From Actinomycetota bacterium (GTDB taxonomy: Bacteria > Actinomycetota > Acidimicrobiia > Acidimicrobiales > CADCSY01): a stretch of 36,188 bases of DNA. Position 1 is the first letter of the stretch. Each line of letters opens with the position of its first letter. Below are positions 27,275 through 35,125 of this stretch, in pieces. Position numbers and translations under genes: made by a program. The notes beneath the pieces are model-generated. The model was not told the DNA's origin. It made no database searches and worked only from the letters and a program-made list of their open reading frames with translations. The DNA is taken from the NCBI GenBank assembly GCA_019348555.1, contig JAHWJH010000008.1, forward strand, positions 1 through 36,188, written 5' to 3'.

Positions 27275-28096
27275 ATGAGCGAAGCGGCGTCGGGACGGCA
27301 CGACGTGGTCGTCGTCGTGCTGGCGGCAGGGCACGGAAAGCGCCTGGCCCAGGCGGGCGGGCCGGGACCGAAGTGGCTCACCCACGTCGGCGGGGTACCG
27401 ATCGCCGAGCGCCAACTGACGGCGATCGAACACGGGCTCGGGCCCGACACGGAGGTCGTCGTCGTGGTCGGTCATGCCGCCGACCGAGTCGAGCGGTACT
27501 GCCGGGAACGCGCGACACGCAGTCCCCTCCGCCAGCGTCTGGTGCACAACGACAACTACCTCCAGCGCAACAACTGGTACAGCCTCCTCGTCGGGCTGGA
27601 TGCGCTCGACGGGAGGCTCGGAGACGATCAGGTCCTCGTCGTGTTGAACAGTGACCTCTTCGCGCTCCCGCCATGGACCGCTGCTCTGTTGCGCGTCGCC
27701 GCCGAGCTCGTTGACATCCCGGGCTTTCTCGCCGTCGACGTCGGGCGTCCCATCACCGAGGAGGCCATGAAGGTCGCGGCTGGGCCGAACGACGCTGCCG
27801 GGCGCCGGTGGTGCACCGCCATCGGCAAGGTTCGTGTGAGCGATCCGGTGGGCGAGTACGTGGGCCTGTCGGCGCTGGCGCCTTCCGGACGGGCGCTGGT
27901 CCACGACGCTCTTCGGGCGTTCACCGATGAGGAGGCCAGGGCCGACGCCTGGTACGAGGAGGCCTTCCACGACATCAGTACGGCGTCACCGTTCCTCAGC
28001 GTGTTGCCGACCCCCTCATCCGACTGGGTCGAGATAGACGACGCCGAGGATCTGCTGATCGCCGAGCGACTGGCCGAGCGCTTTCCTCAGCTCTGA
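27275..28096 (+). CDS. Nucleotidyltransferase, phosphocholine/inositol-1-phosphate cytidylyltransferase-like (LicC/IPCT type)
   Basis: 273-residue sugar-nucleotide-transferase fold enzyme. The signature is VVVLAAGHGKRLAQAGG (LAAGxGxRL at about 16-24) with a substrate lysine in GPKWLTHVGG. It then shows NDNYLQRNNWYSLLVGLDAL, VLNSDLFALPPW (metal Asp) and, close to the end, the LicC/IPCT-type SDWVEIDDAEDLLIAERL. These features suggest it forms a CDP-linked alcohol from CTP plus an alcohol phosphate, not a sugar-UDP product. ATG 27275 is the start; a longer frame upstream runs over the intergenic region. It converges with the dehydrogenase gene and their ends overlap by 10 bp. Confidence 0.85.
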   Translation: MSEAASGRHDVVVVVLAAGHGKRLAQAGGPGPKWLTHVGGVPIAERQLTAIEHGLGPDTEVVVVVGHAADRVERYCRERATRSPLRQRLVHNDNYLQRNNWYSLLVGLDALDGRLGDDQVLVVLNSDLFALPPWTAALLRVAAELVDIPGFLAVDVGRPITEEAMKVAAGPNDAAGRRWCTAIGKVRVSDPVGEYVGLSALAPSGRALVHDALRAFTDEEARADAWYEEAFHDISTASPFLSVLPTPSSDWVEIDDAEDLLIAERLAERFPQL

Positions 28097-29244
28097 CCCC
28101 ACAGAGCCTCGACCAGCACGGTGGCCTTCGCCTCATCCAGCGCCGCGCTCTCGAGGATGGTGAACCGACCGGGCCGGGTCGACGGAGCTCGCAGCAACGC
28201 GGCAACCATGTCGTGGTGCGAGAGCCCGAGCTGCCTGGGGTGATGCGGCAGTCCGAGGTTCACCAAGCACTGGCGGAAGCCCTCCACGTCCAAACCGTGG
28301 AGCGCCAGCGACACGAGGGAGGCGAACGCCACCTGGGCGCCGTGGTGAGCCCGCCCCCCGAAGAGAAAGTCGATGGCATGGGAGATCTTGTGTTCGGCAC
28401 CGGAGACGGGTCTGGAGGTGCCGACGGCCATCATCGCGAAGCCGGAGGTGACCAGGGCTTGCGCCAGCAGGCCGACCAGCGCCGGGTCGACGCGCTCGGG
28501 CCCGAGCGGCTCCACCAACAGGGGCTCGATCAGCAGAAAGGACTCCGCCGAGAGGTGCCAGGCAGCGTGGTTGATCTGCTCCACACCGGCGACCGACGCC
28601 AACTTCCAGTCGTACAGAGCGAGGGGGTTCGAGAGCAGGTCGCCGATCCCGGCCCGCAGCGAGGCGATGGGTGCCTTGACCAAGGTGGGCCGGGAGAAGA
28701 AGGCGAGGCAGGGAGCAACCGCTTCGAAACTGTCGGTCAACCCGCCAACGGCCTCGGGAAGCACCGAGACGGGAGAGCAGATGCCGTCGTGCGACAGCTG
28801 CGTCGGAACGGCGATGAAGGGGATACCGGCTCCGACGGTCACCAGCTTGGCCACGTCCAGGCACCGCCCGCCACCGATGGCGACGACGGCGTCAGCGCCG
28901 CGTGCCGCCCCGCTGCAGAGGCGGGCCCAGCCCCGAGTGGCGTGTCGCCCGGGGACGGCGATGCCGGTCGCTCCCGAGATGTGGCGACGGAGCCCTTGAC
29001 CGTGCCCCGAGACGACCAGGAAAGGTCGCTCCACACCGTTCGCCCGCAACCACACGGCGAGCTCCTCTGCGGCGTCGTCCTCGTCGTAGGTCGATGCCGA
29101 GATGGTGATCTGAGGCGGCGGCGTGGTACGGGCGACGACGTAGAGGGTCCCCGGAGGCTCAGCCGGCAGGACGGGGATGTCGATGAGGAACGGGGAGGCG
29201 CTAGGAGCCGCCGGCTGTTCGGCCGTCCCGCTAGCCCCGTGCAT
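28087..29244 (-). CDS. Glycerol-1-phosphate dehydrogenase-like iron/zinc alcohol dehydrogenase (EgsA/AraM type)
   Basis: 385-residue metal-dependent dehydrogenase. NAD site: AVVAIGGGRCLDVAKLVTVG (GGG at 124-126, Asp130, Lys133). The G1PDH hallmark is FIAVPTQLSHDGICSPVSVL. Metal ligands would be Asp202 in RAGIGDLLSN, a His in GAEHKISHAIDF (285/289) and His301 in RAHHGAQVAF. It resembles archaeal and AraM-type enzymes that make sn-glycerol-1-phosphate from dihydroxyacetone phosphate. Start ATG 29244 overlaps the CDP-alcohol phosphotransferase end by 14 nt. A 2-deoxy-inosose/dehydroquinate synthase-type enzyme is a more distant alternative. Confidence 0.8.
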   Translation of the reverse strand: MHGASGTAEQPAAPSASPFLIDIPVLPAEPPGTLYVVARTTPPPQITISASTYDEDDAAEELAVWLRANGVERPFLVVSGHGQGLRRHISGATGIAVPGRHATRGWARLCSGAARGADAVVAIGGGRCLDVAKLVTVGAGIPFIAVPTQLSHDGICSPVSVLPEAVGGLTDSFEAVAPCLAFFSRPTLVKAPIASLRAGIGDLLSNPLALYDWKLASVAGVEQINHAAWHLSAESFLLIEPLLVEPLGPERVDPALVGLLAQALVTSGFAMMAVGTSRPVSGAEHKISHAIDFLFGGRAHHGAQVAFASLVSLALHGLDVEGFRQCLVNLGLPHHPRQLGLSHHDMVAALLRAPSTRPGRFTILESAALDEAKATVLVEALWGQS

Positions 29245-29809
29245 CGAGGTGCCTGATGGTCCAGTACATGCGATGCACGGCGGTGACCATCCCGAGGACG
29301 GCGACCACGGCCAGCCCGATGAACGCCGCACCGAACAACCCGGCGACGACGAGGATGAGCATGCGGGTGTCCCGTCCGGCGATTCCCACCTGGCAGTCGG
29401 TGCCCACGGCCTGCGCCTTGGTGCGGGTATAGCTCGTCATGAACGTTCCGACCAGGGCAGCGAATCCGACCGGTGCCAGCGAGGAGATGTCCGAGAAGGT
29501 CAGTCCCACCACCAATGCCGCATCCGTCCAACGGTCGAAGACATGGTCGAGGTAGGAGCCGGACTTCGAGGCACGACCGGTTGCCCTGGCCAGATCGCCG
29601 TCGATGCAGTCGGTGAGCGATCCCAGCAATGTCAGGATCGCTCCGACCACGAAGGCCCGGCGGGCGAAGGCGAGGCCTCCGGCGAAGGAAAGCGTGGCGC
29701 TGGCGTAGGTGACCTGGTTGGGACTCACCGGCGTCCCGGCCAAGGCCGCCGCCGCCGGGACCGACAGGGGTCGGTACACATACCGGGTGAGCGCGTAGCC
29801 GATCTCCAC
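29231..29809 (-). CDS. CDP-alcohol phosphatidyltransferase-family enzyme
   Basis: Membrane enzyme of 192 residues with about five or six helices that joins a CDP-activated alcohol to a second alcohol. The family motif DG-x2-AR-x8-G-x3-D-x3-D is complete, with D70 G71, A74 R75, G84, D88 and D92. GTG 29809 is chosen because AAGGAGG (29816-29822) lies 6 nt ahead and the protein then begins EIGYALTRYVYRPLSVPAAA; a GTG at 29845 adds 12 residues without a Shine-Dalgarno. The gene overlaps the G1PDH-like gene downstream, so the two enzymes are made together. The head group is unknown; PgsA, PIP synthase and DIPP synthase are relatives. Confidence 0.87.
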   Translation of the reverse strand: MEIGYALTRYVYRPLSVPAAAALAGTPVSPNQVTYASATLSFAGGLAFARRAFVVGAILTLLGSLTDCIDGDLARATGRASKSGSYLDHVFDRWTDAALVVGLTFSDISSLAPVGFAALVGTFMTSYTRTKAQAVGTDCQVGIAGRDTRMLILVVAGLFGAAFIGLAVVAVLGMVTAVHRMYWTIRHLDARG

Positions 29810-29948
29810 ACCCACCCTCCTTCTCGAGCCGCCAACCCCCGGCACTGCTTGCCCGACGGACCCGAAGGTCTACATGGCCGGGTGGCCTCCCGTCCACGAG
29901 AGAGGAGTCAGCGGTGCAGTTCGCCGCCGTAGCCGAGCGCCGAGCAGT

Positions 29949-30647
29949 ATGCCCATGGTGCTGAACCGTGATGCTTTGGTGGTGGGTTTCGACCTCGACA
30001 TGACCCTGATCGACCAACGAGTCGGGATCGCCTCGGCGATGGCGGCGCTGGAGGCGGAGATCGACGCCGGCATCGACGTGCAGTGGGTGGTCGACAACAT
30101 CGGCCCGCGGCTCGAGACGGTCCTCGCCAGATGGGTCGCCCCCGAGGGGATCGAGGGTGCGGCGTCGAGGTACCGGGAGCTCTTTGGCGTCGTCGGAGTG
30201 GCCACGACCCGAGCCATGCCGGGAGCGGCGGGTGCGGTGGATGCCGTGCACGCAGCCGGAGGCAAGGTCATCGTTGTCACGGCAAAGTACGAGCCCCACG
30301 CCCGGGAGGGCCTCCGCGCCGTTGAGCTTGTGCCGGACGCCGTGTTCGGGTTGCGGTTCGGCCCCGACAAGGCCGACGCGCTCCTCGCCCATGGAGCGGA
30401 GATCTATGTCGGGGACCATCCAGGCGACGTGCTCGCCGCCAGGGCCGGCAACGCCGTGGCGGTCACGGTGTCGAGCGGCCCCGCGTCTGCCGACGAGCTC
30501 GCCGATGCCGGCGCCGACGTCGTCCTCGGGACCCTGCACGAGTTCCCGACCTGGTTCGACGGCTACCGTCGGTCGACGCGACGTCGCCGAGCTCGGGTGG
30601 ACCGAGCACATGGCCCCGGGCCAGCGGCTGAGCGCCGACCTGATTGA
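29949..30647 (+). CDS. HAD-family phosphatase, C-terminus extended by fusion into a foreign fragment
   Basis: 232 residues from ATG 29949 (ATG 29955 and an upstream ATG 29874 with GAAGG are alternatives). Motif I is LVVGFDLDMTLIDQRVG, motif II VIVVTAKYEP, motif III lysine in RFGPDKADALLAHG and motif IV IYVGDHPGDVLAARAG, all intact. The fold should end about EFPTWFDGY (near 30566). The last 26 codons are an Arg-rich tail read in another frame through a ligD-like fragment, which suggests the native stop was lost. Activity should be kept since the motifs come first. In this gene set it could dephosphorylate a phosphodiester intermediate, as in inositol phosphodiester synthesis. Confidence 0.82.
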   Translation: MPMVLNRDALVVGFDLDMTLIDQRVGIASAMAALEAEIDAGIDVQWVVDNIGPRLETVLARWVAPEGIEGAASRYRELFGVVGVATTRAMPGAAGAVDAVHAAGGKVIVVTAKYEPHAREGLRAVELVPDAVFGLRFGPDKADALLAHGAEIYVGDHPGDVLAARAGNAVAVTVSSGPASADELADAGADVVLGTLHEFPTWFDGYRRSTRRRRARVDRAHGPGPAAERRPD

Positions 30648-30849
30648 CGAGGGGCAAGCCATCCCGCCAGGCCGGGTCGAGGCGATACGCGAGGGGAAGC
30701 GCAGCGCCCGGGCGGCCGGCAACAGCGATCCGTGGGGTGCCCACTGGCGCACACTGCAGATCGCCGTGGCTGGTGTGGCAGCGGCGATGGGGCCGATGCT
30801 CAGTCTCCCGACCAGCCAGCGGCGCGCACGGGTCTTGGTCGCTCCCTAG
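30571..30849 (+). pseudogene. Fragment matching the C-terminal end of the LigD-type polymerase gene
   Basis: In one frame (GGT at 30571 to TAG at 30849) the translation shows DLIDEGQAIPPGRVEAIREG. About 25 of 35 residues from the WxEHM stretch match the intact gene's C-terminus (DLIEEGRAIPAGRVEAMHEG at 33920-34090). The nucleotide match is also high over about 150 bases, but the two lie in inverted orientation. Nothing upstream of 30571 resembles the polymerase; it is HAD sequence in another frame. The remaining 40 codons do not match. It is the 5'-truncated end of a second copy. It occupies most of the 198 bp between the HAD and regulator genes. Confidence 0.7.
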
Positions 30850-31604
30850 CGGCCCGTGGGTGTGACCGGGTTCACGAGGCCATGTGCGATGGCGAAGCGC
30901 GTCGCTTCGGAACGGCTGGAGACGGCGCACTTCATGTAGATCCTCTCGATGTGGGTCGACGCGGTCTTCGGTGCGATGCCGAGGACGTAGGCGACCTGCT
31001 TCGCTGACGCCCCCGTGGCGATGAGCACGAGGACCTCGGTCTCCCGCGGTGTGAGTCCGGCTGGACCCGATTGCCGGCGCGGACGGTGGCCGACGGCGCC
31101 GAGAACGAGCGCCACCGCGCCGGGGTCCAGGCGGCCGGCGCGAGCCTCGGCGCGAAGCCGCTGTGCCGCCTCGGACCGCGAGCGGCGTTCGCCCGACGCT
31201 CGAGGAGCCGTCATCGCGTGGTACGCCTCGCCGGCTTCTATGAGCTGGGTGTAGGTCCGGCAGAAGTCGACGATCTCGCACGGCTCGTCGCCGACTACCC
31301 ATGCGTCATGCCCCGGCGGGATGACTGCCGCATCTCCAGTGCGCACCTCGAGCTCAGCCCCGTCCTCCATCACCACGTGCAGCCGCCCGGACACGATGAA
31401 CAGCTGGTGCAACGCCCGACAGAGATCCGTGCCGACGATGGGTTTCACGTCGGTCGACCACGTCCACCCCGGGTCCATCACCTCCCGAGTGATGGTCGTA
31501 TCGCCGACCGATGCGACCGTCAGCTCCGCATTTCCGACGCGGTGCGCGTCGGTCGGCCGGTCGAGCGCCTTCGCTTCGAGCCGCACGTCCCAATGATGCT
31601 TCAT
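30846..31604 (-). CDS. Cupin-LuxR regulator: N-terminal cupin domain fused to a LuxR-type HTH
   Basis: 252-residue putative transcription regulator. Residues 1-130 fold as a single-domain cupin (LHQLFIVSGRLHVVMEDGAE, then LEVRTGDAAVIPPGHDAWVV), which would sense a small molecule or metal. After a basic linker, GLTPRETEVLVLIATGASAK, QVAYVLGIAPKTASTHIERI and YMKCAVSSRSEATRFAIAHG form the four-helix LuxR/GerE DNA-binding domain. ATG 31604 gives MKHHWDVRLEAKALDRP; a longer frame upstream is mostly intergenic. It is divergent from the OsmC gene across 113 bp, so it probably controls that gene and itself. The cupin has one His/Asp-rich motif where others have two, so the ligand is unclear. Confidence 0.85.
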   Translation of the reverse strand: MKHHWDVRLEAKALDRPTDAHRVGNAELTVASVGDTTITREVMDPGWTWSTDVKPIVGTDLCRALHQLFIVSGRLHVVMEDGAELEVRTGDAAVIPPGHDAWVVGDEPCEIVDFCRTYTQLIEAGEAYHAMTAPRASGERRSRSEAAQRLRAEARAGRLDPGAVALVLGAVGHRPRRQSGPAGLTPRETEVLVLIATGASAKQVAYVLGIAPKTASTHIERIYMKCAVSSRSEATRFAIAHGLVNPVTPTGR

Positions 31605-31717
31605 CGACGTCCAGCGGACACACCAGCCGTACGGAGAACACCCGATGATTCGCCCTCTGCGCACTCCCTACGCTTCGACCGTGAGCTCCGTCGCCGTCGG
31701 ACCCTGAAGGAGGATGC

Positions 31718-32239
31718 ATGAGAGTCGAGACCATCGAGGCCACCATCGAGGCATGGACGAAGGACCCGGAGAAGGCGCTGGGCGCTCCGGTCGTGACCGC
31801 CCGCGCAGACGAGAGCCAGGCCGTGATCCAGGCCGGACCGTTCACCTGGCGCGCCGACCTGCCGCCAGCGCTCGGTGGCACCAACGAGGCGCCGAGCCCC
31901 ACCGCACTGCTGCTCGGAGCGCTCGCCGGCTGTGCCGTCGTGTTCGTGCGAGACACGCTTGCTCCGCAGCTCGGAGTTCGAGTCGACGCGCTGGAAGCGG
32001 CGGTGCGATGCGAGACCGATGCGCGCGGCCTCCTCGGCATGGACGGTGCGGAGCCGAACCTCCGCAACGTCAGCCTGGAGGTCACGGTCCAGTCGCCTGA
32101 CGGCGACACGGGCGTCAACAAGATCGCCGAGACGTGGCAGCAGCGGTGCCCGATCTACCTGGCGCTCGTCAACCCCCTCGACGTGGCGGTGCAGTTTCGG
32201 ACTGGGATCTCGGGTGCCGCACTGGCTAGCTCTAGCTAG
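31718..32239 (+). CDS. OsmC/Ohr-family peroxiredoxin-like protein
   Basis: 173 residues; enzymes of this family reduce organic hydroperoxides using a pair of cysteines. The first reactive cysteine is in LLLGALAGCAVVFVRDTLA and the second in WQQRCPIYLALVNPLDVAVQ, the usual spacing for OsmC-like proteins. The N-terminus TIEATIEAWTKDPEKALG is an extra strand pair. The start ATG 31718 has an ideal AAGGAGG at 31707-31713, 4 nt away, and TACGCT at 31669 could be a -10. The cupin-LuxR regulator is divergent. It ends 4 bp past the stop of the LVIVD gene on the opposite strand (tail-to-tail overlap). Confidence 0.87.
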   Translation: MRVETIEATIEAWTKDPEKALGAPVVTARADESQAVIQAGPFTWRADLPPALGGTNEAPSPTALLLGALAGCAVVFVRDTLAPQLGVRVDALEAAVRCETDARGLLGMDGAEPNLRNVSLEVTVQSPDGDTGVNKIAETWQQRCPIYLALVNPLDVAVQFRTGISGAALASSS

Positions 32240-33822
32240 CCGGCGTCACCCTCGTACTGGAAGGAGTAGAAACCGCCCCGTTCATCAGCTGTGAGCACGT
32301 AGCCCTCATAGAACACCGCGTCCCAGATCATGGGCCGGTCGATCGGGAACTCGGTGAAAAAACCGACCAGCGGCTGGATCAGCGGCTGGCCAGCCGGGCG
32401 GATCTCGTCACCGTGAGGCACGACGAAACCAAGCTCTCGGGGCCGCTCCGGTCGGCCTCTGAACGCCGCCGACGCGTCGAGCACATACACACCACCGTGG
32501 TAGTGGGACAGGTAGATCTGATCGCCCACGATCTGCTGGTTGTGCGGCGAGAACCGCAGGTCACCCCCCGCCCGGCCGGCCGGGTTGGTCCACGTGGTCA
32601 CGAGCGCTGCCTCGGAGGCGGCGCGAAGCTGCTCCACGGCGTCATTCCCGCTGTCCACGGCGGGGCCGAGTTTGGAGAATTCGGTGGCGTCGACGATCCA
32701 GAGCGGCCCGGGCTTGTCGCCGTTGCCCTGCACCTGGCCGCACCCACGGCGCTGGTCGGCCGCCGACTGGTTGCCAAGATCGAGGCTCTCGGCATCGAGC
32801 GTGAGCGAGCGCCGGCCATCGCGCACGACCACGTCGATGGTGTGGGCGTACCAGTCGGCGGAGCACTGGGGTGTCAGGTCCCACTCAGCGAGGAGCTGCG
32901 GTCTGGCCGGGTCCGTGACGTCGTAGACGTACGCTCCCGACTCGAAGCCCGCGGCGACGTAGAGGTAGGTGCGCCCGGTCAGCGCATCGTTCTGGATGAA
33001 GCTGTCATGGACGTCGTCGATGCTCAGCCGGGTGACTTTGGCGAGACTGGGCATACCGCCGTCCCGGTCGAGCCTGCTGATCTCGAGCCCCAGACCATTG
33101 GCCACGGAGAAGACGTACTCGCCCGGCGCCCGCGGCCCACCCTCGACGGGGCCGGAAGGAATGACATGCGAGCGCGACGTATGCACGCCGCCCAGGCTGA
33201 TGACCGGATAGATCTGTGCCAGCCGCGGGATGCGGGGCTGGCGAACGTCGATCACCTCGACGCTGGGGAGAGACACGGGCCGAGCCTTCAGGTCTGGCAG
33301 GTCGCCGGGGAGGAGGGTCAGGGCCTGGGTCGAGAGGAACGCCACCGTGCCGTCGGTCGAGAGGTCGACGAAGGCGCCGCAGTTGACGTCGGTCACCAGC
33401 GCCTCACACTGCGAGCCGCGGTACCGGCTCAAGAACTGTGGCTGGGCCGGGTTGGAGACGTCGAAGAACAGGACGCCCGACTCGGGAAACGTCACCGTCA
33501 CAGCAGCAAGGCCATTCTCCACGTCCATCTCACCCAGCACCACGTCTTGTTGGGCGCCAAGCTCGTCGCGCAGCCCGTCGAAGAACACCTGGCGCATCCG
33601 GCAGGCGAAGCGGTGCTGGGTGATGTCGAGGTGGTCGTGGCCGACGCCATCGGGCATCGACGCCGCTGCTTGATCAGTGCAGGGCCCCAGAGCTTCAATG
33701 GCCGGCGGAGTCGTGGTGAACTCCCGATCACCGCTGGCGCCCCGGGGATGCGCCAACGCCACCGCCGGGGCGACGAGGGCGAGCGCCACAATCACTGGCA
33801 CCCAACGCAAACGACGCGTCAC
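32236..33822 (-). CDS. Secreted LVIVD-repeat protein
   Basis: 528-residue secreted beta-propeller-like protein. GTG 33822 is preceded by AGAGGAGG 5 nt upstream and gives the signal peptide TRRLRWVPVIVALALVAPAV, cut at about ALAHP. LVIVD repeats are seen as VLFFDVSNPAQPQFLSRY, VEVIDVRQPRIPRLAQIYPV, AYVYDVTDPARPQLLAEW and VYVLDASAAFRGRPER. Other marks are ISRLDRDGG, HSRSHVIP-like histidines and two Cys pairs (GSQCEALVTDVNC, CSADW...RRGC) likely forming disulfides. Extracytoplasmic role unknown; such proteins often bind surface partners. A TATCGT at 33857-33862 could be its -10. Confidence 0.83.
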   Translation of the reverse strand: MTRRLRWVPVIVALALVAPAVALAHPRGASGDREFTTTPPAIEALGPCTDQAAASMPDGVGHDHLDITQHRFACRMRQVFFDGLRDELGAQQDVVLGEMDVENGLAAVTVTFPESGVLFFDVSNPAQPQFLSRYRGSQCEALVTDVNCGAFVDLSTDGTVAFLSTQALTLLPGDLPDLKARPVSLPSVEVIDVRQPRIPRLAQIYPVISLGGVHTSRSHVIPSGPVEGGPRAPGEYVFSVANGLGLEISRLDRDGGMPSLAKVTRLSIDDVHDSFIQNDALTGRTYLYVAAGFESGAYVYDVTDPARPQLLAEWDLTPQCSADWYAHTIDVVVRDGRRSLTLDAESLDLGNQSAADQRRGCGQVQGNGDKPGPLWIVDATEFSKLGPAVDSGNDAVEQLRAASEAALVTTWTNPAGRAGGDLRFSPHNQQIVGDQIYLSHYHGGVYVLDASAAFRGRPERPRELGFVVPHGDEIRPAGQPLIQPLVGFFTEFPIDRPMIWDAVFYEGYVLTADERGGFYSFQYEGDAG

Positions 33823-33919
33823 CGTCACCTCCTCTGCCTGGAGCCTCTCGCCGCGGACGATAGCCCACCCCGTCGCTCCGTTGCTCCTGTCCCGACGACC
33901 GCCGGATGGCTTGGTTCCG

Positions 33920-34894
33920 TTATCGGAGGCGCCGCGGATCACGCTTGGCGGCCGCCCTCCGCTTCCCCTCGTGCATCGCCTCGACCCGGCCAGCCGGGAT
34001 GGCTCGCCCCTCTTCGATCAGGTCGCCGCTCACCCGCTGGGCCGGGGGCATGTGCTCGGCCCACCGGTTGCCTTCGCCGAGGTGCCGGCCGGCGGTGTGC
34101 ACGGTGAAGTCTTGCGGCACCACGTCATCGAGCTCGCCCCAGCCGACGGGGAACGAGACCGGGACACCGGGCCGGATCCGCGGGCTGTAGGCGGAGACCA
34201 CCGTCGCCCCGCCGACCCGAGTGGCGTCCACGAAAACCTTCCCCTCCCGGTCCTCCTTCATGAACGCCGTGGTGGCCACCGCGGGGTCGAGCCGAGCAGC
34301 CCGAGCAGCGATGGCACGGGTGGCAAACGCCGCTTCCGCCGCGGAGACCGTGTCGTCGACGGGAACGAACACGTGGACGCCCTTGGCTCCGCTGGTCTTG
34401 ACCGCGCCCTGCAGCTTCGCGTCGCTGAGCACCTGGCGGACCACGTGGGCGGCCCGCACGGCCATAGGGAAACCGGAGGAATCGGGTGGGTCGAGGTCGA
34501 CCACGAGATGGGTGGTGCGGTCTGGGTGGTCGGCCCGAGACAGGGTCGGGTGGTACTCGACCGCCCGCTGGTTGGCGAACCACAACAGCGTGCGGCGGTC
34601 ATTGCACAAGGCGTAGGACACCTCGCGCCTGGACGTCTCCGCCCAGAGCCGCACCGTGGGGACCCATGCCGGCGTGTACTTCGGGACGTTCTTCTGCATG
34701 AAGGCCTCTTGGCCCCGATGTACCCGGACGACCGACAGCGGCCGATCCTTCAACTCGGGCAGGATCAGCTCACGCACGCCGTCCAGATACTCCACCAGGT
34801 CTCGCTTCGTCGCCCCGGCGCCCTCGAACAGCGGCTGGTCGAGGTTGGTGAGCTGGACACCGTCGCGTTCCTCCGCGCCGCTGGAACCGCTCAC
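33920..34894 (-). CDS. LigD-type primase-polymerase domain protein
   Basis: Archaeo-eukaryotic primase-like DNA polymerase as in the LigD polymerase domain, 324 residues, without ligase or nuclease domains. The N-terminus VQLTNLDQPLFEGAGATKRD is typical, followed by VRVHRGQEAFMQKNVPKY and NDRRTLLWFANQRAVEYHPT. The metal-binding motif is HLVVDLDPPDSSGF and the substrate-binding motif AVKTSGAKGVHVFVPVDD. The end holds FVDATRVGGATVVSAYSPR and the tail also found in the fragment at 30571. GTG 34894 is the chosen start. The 231 bp upstream hold nothing I can assign. No ku gene is in view. It could join non-homologous end joining or gap filling; the role is inferred from the family. Confidence 0.9.
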   Translation of the reverse strand: MSGSSGAEERDGVQLTNLDQPLFEGAGATKRDLVEYLDGVRELILPELKDRPLSVVRVHRGQEAFMQKNVPKYTPAWVPTVRLWAETSRREVSYALCNDRRTLLWFANQRAVEYHPTLSRADHPDRTTHLVVDLDPPDSSGFPMAVRAAHVVRQVLSDAKLQGAVKTSGAKGVHVFVPVDDTVSAAEAAFATRAIAARAARLDPAVATTAFMKEDREGKVFVDATRVGGATVVSAYSPRIRPGVPVSFPVGWGELDDVVPQDFTVHTAGRHLGEGNRWAEHMPPAQRVSGDLIEEGRAIPAGRVEAMHEGKRRAAAKRDPRRLR

Positions 34895-35125
34895 CGCGGA
34901 AGACGCTAGTGACGAGCGAGGCCGGGGCACGACAACGAACGCAAACTGGGACATGTGGAGTCCCAACCTCCAGAACAGGCGCGTGCTGGCGGGCATGGCC
35001 GAGGTCCGCCTGACCTTCTGGGGCGAGCGCTTCCCCGAGCTCTGTGGCTCCGAGGACCGATACCGGCTGCTCTCCCCGCAGACCGCCCGGCGCGAGCGGG
35101 CCCACCGCATCGACCACGGCCACGC

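Noticed and set aside
28839-30752. Minus-strand open frame of 637 codons over the CDP-alcohol and HAD genes
   Set aside because: Shadow frame of the real genes on both strands; no recognisable domain in its own frame.
34895-35125. Possible short gene between the polymerase gene and the kinase remnant
   Set aside because: Several frames are open but none has a ribosome site, a recognised motif or good codon pattern. I see nothing to annotate.
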